Below are positions 22,342 to 31,481 of a DNA stretch of 64,000 nucleotides, piece after piece. Source of the DNA: Actinomadura luzonensis (GTDB lineage: Bacteria; Actinomycetota; Actinomycetes; Streptosporangiales; Streptosporangiaceae); the NCBI RefSeq assembly GCF_022664455.2, contig NZ_JAKRKC020000001.1, positions 868,001 through 932,000 on the forward strand, in the 5' to 3' direction. Every line of letters starts with the position of its first letter. Position 1 is the stretch's first letter. Under the pieces are notes generated by a model, which saw only the letters and a program-made list of their open reading frames with translations, was not told the DNA's origin and searched no databases. The position numbers were made by a program, and so were the translations under genes.

Positions 22342-25300
22342 ACCTGGCCCCCGTTGTCGTTGACCGGGCAGCTCGACCGGGCGGCGCAGGTGCGGCAGCC
22401 GTCGTTGATCTTGGCCTGGAAGAACGGGCCGGACATGCCGGTGGCGACGGTGTCGACCAGGTCGGCCGCCCAGCCGGGGTTGCCGTCGTCGGCGAGGGCG
22501 TTCTGGCGCTGCTCCAAGGCGTCGTTCTTGCCTCCAGCCTTGCCGAGCTGCACCAGGGCGGCCCCGCCGGGCTCGGTCATGCCGTGCCGGGCGAACGCGC
22601 CGAGCAGCGCGGCGAGCTGGTAGACGCCGAGCTGCGGATGCCGGTCCAGCTCGCCGGCCTTCGGCTTGGAGCCGCCGGTCTTCAGGTCGATGATCACCGC
22701 GCGGTTGTCGGAGTCGCGCTCGACGCGGTCCACCCGGCCCTTGATCTGCACGCCCTCGGAGACCATCGCGGTGAACGACTCCTCCAGCGCGACCAGCTCG
22801 CGCGGGTTCTCCTTGTGCCAGCGCAGGAACTTGCCGATCATCTGCTCGGCCACCTGGCGCTGCTTGCGGTTGTACCAGGTGCCGCCGAAGTCCAGCTCGT
22901 GCCAGACCTCGTCGAGGCGGCGGCCGAGCAGGTCCTCGCTCGGCAGGTCGGTGGCGGCGAGCACGGCGAGGGCGTGGATGACGTTGCCGAGGCCCTGCGC
23001 GGTGCTGGTGCCCGCCGCGCCGACGGCGGTCTCCAGCAGCCAGCGCAGGCCGCACTTGGTGAAGCTCTCCACGGCCGACGGCGAGATGCTGACGACGCCC
23101 TCGGGCCAGCTCAGCGGGCGGTCGTCGGTGATGGGCGTGAGGGCGTACCAGTCGTTGGGGTGCGCGCCCTGGACGCCGGCGGCGGCCAGCCGGGCGAGCT
23201 GGCGGGCGGCCTTCCTGCGGACCTTCGCCGGTTTCGTCGGGTCGGTCACCGCGCTCCGCAGGTCGGCCACCAGCGCGGACATGGTGAGCCAGCGGGCCCG
23301 GTCGTCCACGGTGGCGGTCTCGACCGCGCCGGGGGCCAGCTCGGACAGGAAACGGGAGGGGCGCTCGTCGGTGTCCTCGCCGCCGACGGCGGTGACGACC
23401 AGGCGGCGGCGGGCCCGGGTGGCGGCCACGTAGAACAGCCGGCGCTCCTCGGCCAGCAGCTTGGAGACCAGGGAGGCGGCGTTCGGCTCGGCGCCCTCGA
23501 CGGTCTCGACCAGGTCCTCGACGCCGAGCAGCGAGCCGCGCAGCCGCAGGTCCGGCCAGACGCCCTCCTGCACGCCCGCGACCACCACGACGTCCCACTC
23601 CAGGCCCTTGGAGCGGTGAGCGGTCAGGACGCGCACCGCGTCGCCGTCGGGGGCGCGGTCGGCCAGCGTGTCGCCGGGGATCTCCTGGGCGGCCAGGTCG
23701 TCGATGAAGACCTCGGGGCCCGCCTTCGGCATGCGGTCGACGAACTTGGCCGCCTGGTCGAACAGCGCCACCACGGCGTCGAGGTCGCGGTCGGCCTGCG
23801 CGCCCCTGGGCCCGCCCGACATGCTCATGTCGGTCCAGCGGGCGGCCAGGCCGCTGGCCTCCCAGACCGCCCACAGCAGGTCCTCGGCGGTGCCGCCGTC
23901 GGCGACGGACTTCCTGGCGATCGCGAGGAGCCTGGCCACGCGCTCGGCGGGCAGGGCGACGTGCGGCTCGATCCTGGTCAGCTCGCGGGCGTCCCGCACG
24001 GCCGCGACCAGCAGCTCGCCGGACGAGCGGGCCTCGCCCTGCTCCGACGCCTCGTTCTCGGCGATCTTCAGGGCGCGGCGCAGGCGCCGCACGCCGATCA
24101 TGTCGGTGCCGCCGAGCGGGCCGACCAGCAGCTCCTCGGCCGTGTTCTCGTCGAGCTGGGCCGGGTCGATGGCGACCTTGAGCATGGTGAGCAGCGGGCG
24201 CACGCCCGGCTCCTGGGCGATCGGCACCTCGTCGCCGGCGACCATCGTGGGCACGCCGGCGTTGGTCAGCGCGCGGCGCAGCAGCGGCACCTGGCGCTTG
24301 GCCGAGCGGACCAGGATCGCCATGCGGTGCCACGGCACGCCCTCGATCAGGTGGGCGCGGCGCAGCGTGTCGGCCACGATCGCGGCCTCCTGGCTGGTGC
24401 TGTCGGCCAGCAGCACGCGCACCTCGCCCTCGGGCAGGCCGGGCAGCGGGACCAGGTCGCGGTGGTCGTGGCGGTGGTCGAAGCCGGGCGCGACGGGCAG
24501 CTTGGCGGCCAGCCGGCGGCTCGCCCCGAGCAGGTTCGCGCCGCTCCTGCGGCACACGCGGAGGGCCAGCACGGGCGCGTCGCGGCCGTCGAGGGTGCGG
24601 AAGCGCTGCGGGAAGCTCATGATGCCGTGCACGTCGGCGCCGCGGAAGCCGTAGATGGACTGGTCGGGGTCGCCGACGGCGACCAGGTCGCGGCCGTCGC
24701 CGGCGAGATGGTGCAGCAGCAGCTCCTGGGCCGGGTCGGAGTCCTGGTACTCGTCCACGAAGATCGCCTCGTGGGCGGCCCGCTCCCGCTCGCGCACCTC
24801 CGGGCGGGCCAGCAGCGCCGAGGCCGCGCCGATCAGCTCGGCGTAGTCGTAGGTCTCCTCCGGGTCGAGGTCGAAACGCACCTCGTAGCGCTCGGCGAAG
24901 CGGCCGGCCGCCACCCAGTCGCGGCGGCCGTGGCGGCGGCCCAGGTCGATCAGGCGGGGGCCGTCCAGGCCGCGTTCGCTCGCCCGGGACAGGAAGTCGC
25001 GCAGCTCCTCGGCGAAGCCGCGGGTCTTCAGCGGCTCGCGCAGCGAGGCCGGCCAGTCGAGCGCGCCGTTCTCCAGCTCGCCGTGCAGCAGGCGGCGGAT
25101 CTCCAGCAACTGCTCGGGGCCGGTCAGCAGGCGGGGCGGGGCCTTGCCCTCCAGGACGGACTCCCGGCGCAGCAGCGCGTAGGCGTAGGAGTGGAAGGTC
25201 ATCGCGAGCGGTGTGCGAGTGGTGCGGCGGAGGCGCGCGGTGACGCGGCGGCGCAGCTCCTCGGCGGCCTTGCGGCTGAAGGTGAGGATGAGCACCCGCT

Positions 25301-25514
25301 CGGGGTCGAGGCCGCGCCGCTCGATGCGATCGACGACGCTCTCGACGATCGTGGTGGTCTTCCCGGTGCCGGGACCGGCCAGGACCAGCAGCGGGCCGCC
25401 CGGGTGCCCGACCACGGCACGCTGGTGCTCGTCCAGCACAGGGGGCACATCAGGGGCGCTGTTGCCACGCCGTACCAACCGCCAGGTCTGACCACTCACA
25501 GCACTAGATTCCAC
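22335..25514 (-). CDS. adnA: AdnA: UvrD-like motor plus iron-sulfur RecB-type nuclease subunit
   Basis: This 1059-residue partner of AdnB has Walker A LAGPGTGKTTTIVES, TFSRKAAEEL, FVDEYQDSDPAQ, VGDPDQSIYGFRGAD, LTAHRSKGLEWDVVVV and ERRLFYVAATRARRRL. The C-terminal nuclease has IKGRVDRVE and AVIIDLKTGGSK. It is bracketed by four cysteines (FTKCGLRW, then CRTCAARSSCP in C-x2-C-x5-C spacing) that should bind a 4Fe-4S cluster, as in AdnA/AddB. The start is GTG 25514 or GTG 25499; both have weak sites. It is first in the adnA-adnB-small ORF operon. Confidence 0.92.
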   Translation of the reverse strand: MESSAVSGQTWRLVRRGNSAPDVPPVLDEHQRAVVGHPGGPLLVLAGPGTGKTTTIVESVVDRIERRGLDPERVLILTFSRKAAEELRRRVTARLRRTTRTPLAMTFHSYAYALLRRESVLEGKAPPRLLTGPEQLLEIRRLLHGELENGALDWPASLREPLKTRGFAEELRDFLSRASERGLDGPRLIDLGRRHGRRDWVAAGRFAERYEVRFDLDPEETYDYAELIGAASALLARPEVRERERAAHEAIFVDEYQDSDPAQELLLHHLAGDGRDLVAVGDPDQSIYGFRGADVHGIMSFPQRFRTLDGRDAPVLALRVCRRSGANLLGASRRLAAKLPVAPGFDHRHDHRDLVPLPGLPEGEVRVLLADSTSQEAAIVADTLRRAHLIEGVPWHRMAILVRSAKRQVPLLRRALTNAGVPTMVAGDEVPIAQEPGVRPLLTMLKVAIDPAQLDENTAEELLVGPLGGTDMIGVRRLRRALKIAENEASEQGEARSSGELLVAAVRDARELTRIEPHVALPAERVARLLAIARKSVADGGTAEDLLWAVWEASGLAARWTDMSMSGGPRGAQADRDLDAVVALFDQAAKFVDRMPKAGPEVFIDDLAAQEIPGDTLADRAPDGDAVRVLTAHRSKGLEWDVVVVAGVQEGVWPDLRLRGSLLGVEDLVETVEGAEPNAASLVSKLLAEERRLFYVAATRARRRLVVTAVGGEDTDERPSRFLSELAPGAVETATVDDRARWLTMSALVADLRSAVTDPTKPAKVRRKAARQLARLAAAGVQGAHPNDWYALTPITDDRPLSWPEGVVSISPSAVESFTKCGLRWLLETAVGAAGTSTAQGLGNVIHALAVLAATDLPSEDLLGRRLDEVWHELDFGGTWYNRKQRQVAEQMIGKFLRWHKENPRELVALEESFTAMVSEGVQIKGRVDRVERDSDNRAVIIDLKTGGSKPKAGELDRHPQLGVYQLAALLGAFARHGMTEPGGAALVQLGKAGGKNDALEQRQNALADDGNPGWAADLVDTVATGMSGPFFQAKINDGCRTCAARSSCPVNDNGGQVC

Positions 25515-25654
25515 CAGACCACAGGGGTAGATCGTGCCGACTTGCCCGGTCTTCTCGTGCGAACCGCCTACGGTAGCGGGCGAAAGTCCAGGAATCGCGC
25601 CGACACGCCGGCCCGCGGCGGCGCGCTCATCGTGGGCTTGCGGCGCGCCTGAGC

Positions 25655-25689
25655 GGCGTCCCGGGCGCGGCGAGGCGGCCCGGGACGCC
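25655..25689 (-). terminator. Hairpin after the TagF-like gene
   Basis: GGCGTCCCGGGC (25655-25666) and its perfect complement (25678-25689) flank an 11-nt loop, 9 bp past the TagF-like stop on the minus strand. It separates that gene from adnA. Confidence 0.7.
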
Positions 25690-25697
25690 CGGCGGGG

Positions 25698-28550
25698 TCA
25701 GGAGAACAGGTGGTCGACCACGCGGGCCGTGGCCTTGCCGTCGTCGCGCGGCGCGAACGTGGCGCGGAAGGCCTCGTAGCGGTCGGCGTGGGCGGCGGCG
25801 ACCGAGTCGATCGAGCGCAGCGCGTCGACGACGTCGGCCGAGGTGGACAGCACCGGGCCCGGGGCCTGCTCGGCGAGGTCGAGGTAGAGGCCGCGCTTGG
25901 CGGCGTACTTGGCCTGGTCGTAGGCGTACAGGACGATCGGGCGGCCGGTGGCGGCGAAGTCGAACATCACCGAGGAGTAGTCGGTGACGAGGACGTCCGC
26001 GATCAGCAGCAGATCGGCGATGTCCGGATAAGTGGTGACGTCGTGGGCGATGTCGGGGACGGCGGGCACGGCCTGCATCGGGTGCGCGCGGACCAGGATC
26101 TCGTGGTCGGCCCCCAGCGCCTCGCGCGCCTTGGCCAGGTCGAGCTTGACCATCGCGTTCTTGCGGTCGTAGTCGCGGTACGTCGGCGCGTACAGGACCA
26201 CCCGCTTGCCCGCCGCCAGCCCCAGCCGCTCGCGCACGGCCGCGGCCAGCGCCTCCCGGTCGGGCGAGTTGAGCACGTCGTTGCGCGGCAGCCCGCTCTC
26301 CAGCACCTCGCCCTTGTAGCCGAACGCCTTGCGCAGCACCGGCGTGGCCCACGGCGACTGCGACAGCAGCAGGTCCCAGCCCCGCACCTCGGCGGCCTGG
26401 CGGTGCCAGATCGGCGGCCTCGGGTCGCGGTTCATGTGGGGCTGGTCGTTGCCGATGTGCTTGGCCGGGGTGCCGTTCCAGGTCTGCACCACCGTCTGGT
26501 CCTCGCGGGCGCGGAACCAGGTGGGCAGGAAGGCGTTGGTGATGATGTGCCGGGAACGCGCCAACGCGGCGTGGTGCTCGCGGCTGCCCGCGCGCACGAC
26601 GGTGGCCGGGCCGGGCGGCACGAAGGCGCCGTCCTTGACGACCCAGATGTGCTCGCGGTCGTCGCCGCGCCGCAGCCGCTCCTCGTAGATCGCCCGGACG
26701 CTGTCGGCGTACAGGCGGCCGTCGTTGACGACGTAGACGGTGGCGTCGTTGAGCGGCTCGGTGCGCTGCGCCGGGTAGAAGACGCGGCGCAGCACGTGGG
26801 TGCCGGCGACGCCGCGCTCGTCGGCCGGGCGGGCCTCCTCGACCATGACGACCGGCACGTCGAAGCGCGTGGAGAGCATGCGGTACGTGCGGCCGTCGAG
26901 CGTGCGCGGCTTCTCGTCCAGGCCCGGCAGGGCGGCGTGGTCCATGCGCAGCGGCACGATCTCGCCCGACGGGTGGCGCAGCGAGAGGTTCCAGGTGCCG
27001 GAGGCCAGCGGCACGGGCTCGCCGAACCGGTCCATCGCGGCCGGCTCGACGCGGACGGAGAACTCCTCGCCGGAGCGCTCCATCGGCAGCTGGTAGGACA
27101 GGCCGGAGCGGTGCCGCAGCGTGAGCGTGCGCGGGCCGGGCGCGTCGGGGTAGCGGCCGCTCAGCCGGAGCGCCTGGCCCTCCCACACGGCCGCGGTGAT
27201 GACCGGCCTGATGCGGTGGGCGGAGACCACGACGCGGTCGCGCCGGTCGCCGAGCACGGTGATCTCGCGGTCGCCGACGACCGTGCGGGCCTCGGCGAAG
27301 TCGGCCAGCATGACGGAGGCCGCCGGGTCGCCCTTGGGCTCGACCCAGAGCCGTCGCCCGTCCTTCTCCTGCAGCAGCGCGGGCACGGCCAGCGCGACCA
27401 CGACCTCGGTGCCGCCGGAGGCGGGGGTGAAGTCGGCGGCGATGCGGTGGCCGCCCAGCCGGGCGTGGCCCTTGGTGACCGTGCGGCCGGGCAGGAAGAC
27501 CTTGAGCTCCAGGCGGTCGCCGTCGAGGGTGACGCCGGTCAGCTCGGCCCGGTTGGGCTGGAGCACGACCTGGAGGGCGCGGTCGGAGGTCCAGACCGGG
27601 CGCACCCACCAGCCGGGCTTCAGCTTGAGCCCGGCCGGGCGCTCGGGACGGCCCAGCGAGGAGCCGCGCAGCAGGCCGGTGGCCCGGGCGCCGCGGCTCC
27701 AGAACACGATCTCGGCCCGCCACGTGGTGGTGTCGGGCACCGACGGCCGGTGCCGCATCCGGCGGCGCACCCCGGACACGACGCCCCGCACCGCGCCGCG
27801 CCAGCGCAGCGGCCACGGGCTCAGCTCCGCCGAGAAGCCGGACCAGTCGTAGTTGCAGCCGGGCTCGCGCGCCCCGTGGGTGGCCTCCGGCTCGTACGTC
27901 CGCTTCGTCCGCATGCGGATCGGCGGCAGCCACCGCGGCCCGCGCAGCACCACGGTCGCCCAGTTGGCGCGCCTGCTGCGCACCGACAGCCCCGCCAGGT
28001 AGGCGAAGCCGGTGACGCGCAGCCTGCCGCCCTCCCAGGTGATGTCGTCGATGTGGGTGACCGGCACCAGGTCGGCGCGGCGCAGCCGGTAGAGCTCGGA
28101 CGGCAGCTCGTCCTGGAAGGGCAGGTCGGCGTACCAGCGCAGGCCCTTGCGGATGCGCTTGGACGGCTCGGCCGCCGCGGCGACGACCTTGGCGAGCGTC
28201 TCGCCGTCGATCAGCTCGTCGTCGGGGCGGGTCTCGATGAGGTGCACGATCACCCGCCGGGCGACCGGCAGGTCGCGTTTGACCTGCGCGTCCACGCCGG
28301 CGAGGTACGGGCGCACGAGCGCCAGCATCTCGCGCCGCCGCGCGGGGCCGCGCTTGACCGCGAGGTCGATGCGGCCCCCCAGGGGACCGCTGAGCACCTC
28401 GGTGTCGAACGCCGCGTCGCGTCCGCCGGGGCCGACCGCTCGCATGACCGCTTCGAAGGGCTCGCCACGATCGCAGAGATCCTGGACAGCCTTCAGGCGG
28501 TCGGCGAGGGGGTCGCCGCCCTGGCTCTGGGCTGTGACGCCGGTGGCCAT
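25698..28550 (-). CDS. CDP-glycerol:poly(glycerophosphate) glycerophosphotransferase-like (TagF/TagB) protein with long N-terminal extension
   Basis: This protein is about 950 residues. The C-terminal 370 residues are the glycerophosphotransferase domain: ITNAFLPTWFRAREDQ, QTWNGTPAKHIG, VLYAPTYRDYD, ILVRAHPMQ, and LVTDYSSVMFDFAATGRPIV, whose Asp and Ser are family landmarks. Such enzymes polymerise or prime teichoic acid at the inner membrane face using CDP-activated polyols. The N-terminal about 550 residues are unrelated, partly beta-rich, with two internal segments of similar type (LPGRTVTKGHARLGGHRIAA). I choose ATG 28550; an upstream ATG at 28616 is possible. A terminator follows the gene. 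Confidence 0.85.
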   Translation of the reverse strand: MATGVTAQSQGGDPLADRLKAVQDLCDRGEPFEAVMRAVGPGGRDAAFDTEVLSGPLGGRIDLAVKRGPARRREMLALVRPYLAGVDAQVKRDLPVARRVIVHLIETRPDDELIDGETLAKVVAAAAEPSKRIRKGLRWYADLPFQDELPSELYRLRRADLVPVTHIDDITWEGGRLRVTGFAYLAGLSVRSRRANWATVVLRGPRWLPPIRMRTKRTYEPEATHGAREPGCNYDWSGFSAELSPWPLRWRGAVRGVVSGVRRRMRHRPSVPDTTTWRAEIVFWSRGARATGLLRGSSLGRPERPAGLKLKPGWWVRPVWTSDRALQVVLQPNRAELTGVTLDGDRLELKVFLPGRTVTKGHARLGGHRIAADFTPASGGTEVVVALAVPALLQEKDGRRLWVEPKGDPAASVMLADFAEARTVVGDREITVLGDRRDRVVVSAHRIRPVITAAVWEGQALRLSGRYPDAPGPRTLTLRHRSGLSYQLPMERSGEEFSVRVEPAAMDRFGEPVPLASGTWNLSLRHPSGEIVPLRMDHAALPGLDEKPRTLDGRTYRMLSTRFDVPVVMVEEARPADERGVAGTHVLRRVFYPAQRTEPLNDATVYVVNDGRLYADSVRAIYEERLRRGDDREHIWVVKDGAFVPPGPATVVRAGSREHHAALARSRHIITNAFLPTWFRAREDQTVVQTWNGTPAKHIGNDQPHMNRDPRPPIWHRQAAEVRGWDLLLSQSPWATPVLRKAFGYKGEVLESGLPRNDVLNSPDREALAAAVRERLGLAAGKRVVLYAPTYRDYDRKNAMVKLDLAKAREALGADHEILVRAHPMQAVPAVPDIAHDVTTYPDIADLLLIADVLVTDYSSVMFDFAATGRPIVLYAYDQAKYAAKRGLYLDLAEQAPGPVLSTSADVVDALRSIDSVAAAHADRYEAFRATFAPRDDGKATARVVDHLFS

Positions 28551-28683
28551 AGGGGAGGCACCGCCTTTCGGGCCGCCATCAGTGTTCTGCCCATGGTAAT
28601 GGGAGTCACATGTCACAGATTCGCCCGATCAACGAAACCGCAGGTCGGACCCGTTACTGAAACTTCGCTGAAGGTCACTCACG

Positions 28684-28992
28684 TTATACCTGGTCGCCGC
28701 CGTCCCAGCGGGCGCGGCGCATGTCCACGCGCTCGCCGCGCAGCGGGGTGCCCTCCGCGCGCCAGCGGTCCAGGCATTCGCGCAGGTGGTCGGGGGCGGC
28801 GCCGCTGCCGTCGGCGTGCACGACGCGCCACCAGGGCACGCCGCCGCCATAGGTGGACATGACCTTGCCCACCTGGCGGGGGCCGCCCTCGCCCAGGTAC
28901 TCGGCGATGTCGCCGTAGGCCATGACCTTGCCGGGCGGGATGCGCTCGACCAGGTCGAGCACCTGCTCGGCGAACGGGTTCAGGCCGTCCAC
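28684..28992 (-). CDS. Alkyltransferase-like (ATL/MGMT-fold) protein without active cysteine
   Basis: This 102-residue protein has the MGMT DNA-binding domain: IPPGKVMAYGDIAEYLG, then VGKVMSTYGGGVPWWRVVHADG. The PCHRV box of O6-alkylguanine transferases is here PWWRV, so both the acceptor Cys and the His are Trp. Proteins of this type bind alkylated guanine and hand lesions to nucleotide excision repair. GTG 28992 overlaps the previous ORF by 13 bp, placing it last in the mycosin-containing run. Confidence 0.88.
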   Translation of the reverse strand: MDGLNPFAEQVLDLVERIPPGKVMAYGDIAEYLGEGGPRQVGKVMSTYGGGVPWWRVVHADGSGAAPDHLRECLDRWRAEGTPLRGERVDMRRARWDGGDQV

Positions 28993-29366
28993 GCCGCCGG
29001 CCCGGCGTCGATGACCTGCTCGAACTTGCCGAGCTCGACCACGCCGCCGCCCGCCTCGACCTCCATGACGCCGTCGCGGAGGCTGTAGACCTCGCCGTCC
29101 TCGCCCACGAGCCGGGCGCCGAGCGCCGCCGACAGCCGGAGGAGCTGGGCGACCTGCCAGTCGGAGCCGGGCTCGCCGACCACCTGGCCGGTCCAGCGGG
29201 CGACCTGGTGCGCCACGCCCGCGTGGCCGGTGACGATCTCGTCAGATCCGCGCAGCTCGAAACCGGCCGGCGCGATGGCCTTCGCCAAGTCCGCGAAGGC
29301 GAGTGGCGACTCGCGTACCACTCGCAGCTCGTATCCCATGACGGGGGACCATAGCGGATCTTTCAC
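28980..29366 (-). CDS. Hypothetical 128-aa cytoplasmic protein
   Basis: GTG 29366 overlaps the stop of the upstream mycosin gene (GTGA), and the 3' end overlaps the ATL gene, so it sits in a coupled chain. The sequence (core ELRVVRESPLAFADLAKAIA) is mixed alpha/beta with no signal peptide or membrane segment. An internal ATG at 29339 could be an alternative start. I recognise no domain. Similar short proteins are common in actinomycetes next to MGMT-like genes, but I cannot support a function. Confidence 0.65.
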   Translation of the reverse strand: MKDPLWSPVMGYELRVVRESPLAFADLAKAIAPAGFELRGSDEIVTGHAGVAHQVARWTGQVVGEPGSDWQVAQLLRLSAALGARLVGEDGEVYSLRDGVMEVEAGGGVVELGKFEQVIDAGPAAWTA

Positions 29367-30526
29367 GACTCTCTGCGCTGATTGAGCACGACGATCGCGC
29401 CGCAGAACGTGATGAGCGCCACAAGCGTGCCCCCTCCGTACAACCAGAGCCGCAGCGGATCGGGACCAGGGCGCTGGGGCACCGGGGCCTCACCGCTGCC
29501 GAAGTGCTCCTTCGAGCCGGGGTCGGCCGCGCCGCTCCCGGCGCCGGCCAGCGCGGCGGCGGTGTTGAGCGCGGCGGCGGCGTCCACCACACCGAAGCCC
29601 ACCTGGTCGTCGTAGCCGGCGGCGGGCCGGCCGCGGGCGCTCGCCGCCAGGGCCTGGGCCACCTGCTCGGGCCGCAGCCCGGGATGGCGGGACTTGATCA
29701 GCGCGGCCACGCCGGAGACGAGCGCGGCCGCCGAGCTGGTGCCCTCCGACAGCTCGTAGCCGCTCCTGCGGTTCACCACGGGCACGCCCACGCCGGGCGC
29801 GGACACCAGCACCGACAGGTTGTCGCTGCTGAAGGAGGCCCGCCTGCCCTGCTTGTCGGTGGCGGCCACGCCGATCACGCCCGGGTAGCCGGCCGGGAAG
29901 CTCCAGTAGGAGGTGCCCTTCTCCTTGGCGTACTGGGTCTGGCCGTCGTTGCCCACGGCGGCGACCAGCACGACGCCCTTGCCGAGCGCGTACGACACCG
30001 CCTCCCGCTCGGACTTCAGCGGCCCGTAGGAGCCGATCGACATGCTGACGACCTGCGCCCCGTGGTTGGCGGCGTAGCGCAGGGCGCGCGCCAGCGGGCT
30101 CTCGGCGAGCGTCTCGGCGTCCGGCTCGGGCGGGATGCCGATCACCGGCTCCTCGTCGGTCGCCATGGGCAGCGACAGGATGCGGGCCTCCGGCGCGACG
30201 CCGACCAGCCCCTCGTCCGCGCCGGAGCCGGCGATCAGGGCCGCCATGGCGGTGCCGTGCCGGCCGGGCGGCACGTCGCGGACGGCGGTGCCCGAGGTCA
30301 TGTCGGGGCCCTTGGTGACGCGGCCCTTCAGCTCCTTGATCCCGTCGTCCACGCCGCTGTCGACCACGGCGACGGTGACGCCCGCGCCCTTGGTGACGGT
30401 CCAGGCCTGCTCCACGTTGAGCGCGTCCAGCACCCACTGCTGCTGGTCGCGGACCGGCGCGGCGGCGCTGGTCTGGCCGGTCAGGACCAGCAGCGCGGCC
30501 GTCAGCGCGCGTACGGCGGTCAGCAC
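29363..30526 (-). CDS. Mycosin-like S8 subtilase (copy B)
   Basis: This 387-residue protein has a signal peptide (VLTAVRALTAALLVLTGQTSA) and an S8 domain with Asp56 in VAVVDSGVD, His90 in GRHGTAMAALIAG, oxyanion Asn193 in AAVGNDG and Ser264 in EGTSSAAALVSG. A Pro/Gly linker leads to one C-terminal membrane helix (LWLYGGGTLVALITFCGAIV) and a basic tail. This is the layout of MycP mycosins of type VII secretion, yet no EccB, EccC, EccD, EccE or EsxAB gene is here. GTG 30526 lies inside the end of the upstream membrane-protein gene (GTGTGCTGA), so the two are coupled. Confidence 0.88.
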   Translation of the reverse strand: MLTAVRALTAALLVLTGQTSAAAPVRDQQQWVLDALNVEQAWTVTKGAGVTVAVVDSGVDDGIKELKGRVTKGPDMTSGTAVRDVPPGRHGTAMAALIAGSGADEGLVGVAPEARILSLPMATDEEPVIGIPPEPDAETLAESPLARALRYAANHGAQVVSMSIGSYGPLKSEREAVSYALGKGVVLVAAVGNDGQTQYAKEKGTSYWSFPAGYPGVIGVAATDKQGRRASFSSDNLSVLVSAPGVGVPVVNRRSGYELSEGTSSAAALVSGVAALIKSRHPGLRPEQVAQALAASARGRPAAGYDDQVGFGVVDAAAALNTAAALAGAGSGAADPGSKEHFGSGEAPVPQRPGPDPLRLWLYGGGTLVALITFCGAIVVLNQRRES

Positions 30527-31428
30527 ACGTTCCCCTGGGTGCACGGCGGGACCTTGGGCGGGTCCGCGAGGAAGTACGCGATCTGGTTGCCGAGGGACTT
30601 GCCCGCCGGCCACAGCTCGGGATGCAGGATCTCCTCGGGCGGGATCGAGGCCCTGGTGCGGCCGTCGGCGTAGCCGCCGGTGGAGAAGACCAGGTACGGG
30701 CCCGCGCCCACCCAGCTCGTCCGCTGCCGCTGGTCGGGGCCGAAGCGCTCGCTCACCGTGCCGGGGAAGGCCACGGGGAGCACGCCCACGCGGTCGTCCT
30801 GGGTCAGCTCCTCGCCGGCCGAGACCCTGGCGGCCTCGTCCTTGAGCACGGCCACGCCGACCGTGAAGACGAACGACGCCGTCTGGTCCATGTACGTGGC
30901 CCGCAACATCGTGACGCAGCCGTGGCTCCGCAGCACGTCGGCCACGGGGGCGTCGACGCCCTTGGCGCACTCGGTCTCGGGGGCGATGCCGACGCGCCTG
31001 GCGTACTGCTGGGCGCGGTCGAAGCCGAAGTACTTGACCTCGTCAGGGAAGACGCCGGTCATCGGCCACGCCTGCCAGCGGCGGGCGATCTCCTCCTGCT
31101 TGTACTGGTTCTGCTCGGCGGGGGTGAGCGGGCGGGAGCGGGTCTCGTTGAGCAGCCCGATCGTGCCGAGGAGCACGACCACCGCGGACACGGCGACGAT
31201 GACGCCGAGCAGCGTCACGAAGATGCGCCGGTACCGGATGCCCTGCTGGAGCGCCAGCAGCTCGGCGCGCTGCTTGGCGGCGCTCGCCCGCCTGCGGCCG
31301 CCGGAGGCCGGCCAGGCGCGCACCCGCGCTCTGCGGCCGGTCGCGGCGCCGAGCGGATTCCTCCGTCCCGGCGTGGCTTCTTCCCCGGCGCGCGGCAACC
31401 CTGACGTCGTCCTACGTGCCTTCACCAC
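30520..31428 (-). CDS. Single-pass membrane protein paired with mycosin copy B
   Basis: This 302-residue protein has a basic cytoplasmic N-terminus (about 65 residues rich in Arg), one membrane helix (FVTLLGVIVAVSAVVVLLGT) and an external domain with three Cys before the end (ETECAKG, SHGCVTML, PPCTQGNVC). Shared motifs with the protein at 32708-33424 are obvious: RRWQAWPMTGVFP vs ERWRAWPAGRVFP, ARRVGIAPETEC vs ARRVGISPDTSC, and LRATYMD / VFTVGVAVL vs LRATYID / LVTVGVAVL. No named domain is recognised. The gene directly precedes, and overlaps, the mycosin gene, implying a functional pair. Confidence 0.75.
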   Translation of the reverse strand: MVKARRTTSGLPRAGEEATPGRRNPLGAATGRRARVRAWPASGGRRRASAAKQRAELLALQQGIRYRRIFVTLLGVIVAVSAVVVLLGTIGLLNETRSRPLTPAEQNQYKQEEIARRWQAWPMTGVFPDEVKYFGFDRAQQYARRVGIAPETECAKGVDAPVADVLRSHGCVTMLRATYMDQTASFVFTVGVAVLKDEAARVSAGEELTQDDRVGVLPVAFPGTVSERFGPDQRQRTSWVGAGPYLVFSTGGYADGRTRASIPPEEILHPELWPAGKSLGNQIAYFLADPPKVPPCTQGNVC

Positions 31429-31481
31429 CGCCTCGTTCCCAGGCTCGCTTCGTGTCTAATTCGTCCCCCTACGCGGACAGA

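Noticed and set aside
19165..22623. 1152-codon plus-strand open frame opposite adnB, and similar long frames at 22584-25652, 25710-28862 and 52639-55530
   Set aside because: They are antisense shadows created by high third-position GC. Their translations are His/Gln/Gly/Val-rich with no domains, whereas the minus-strand frames carry complete motif sets.
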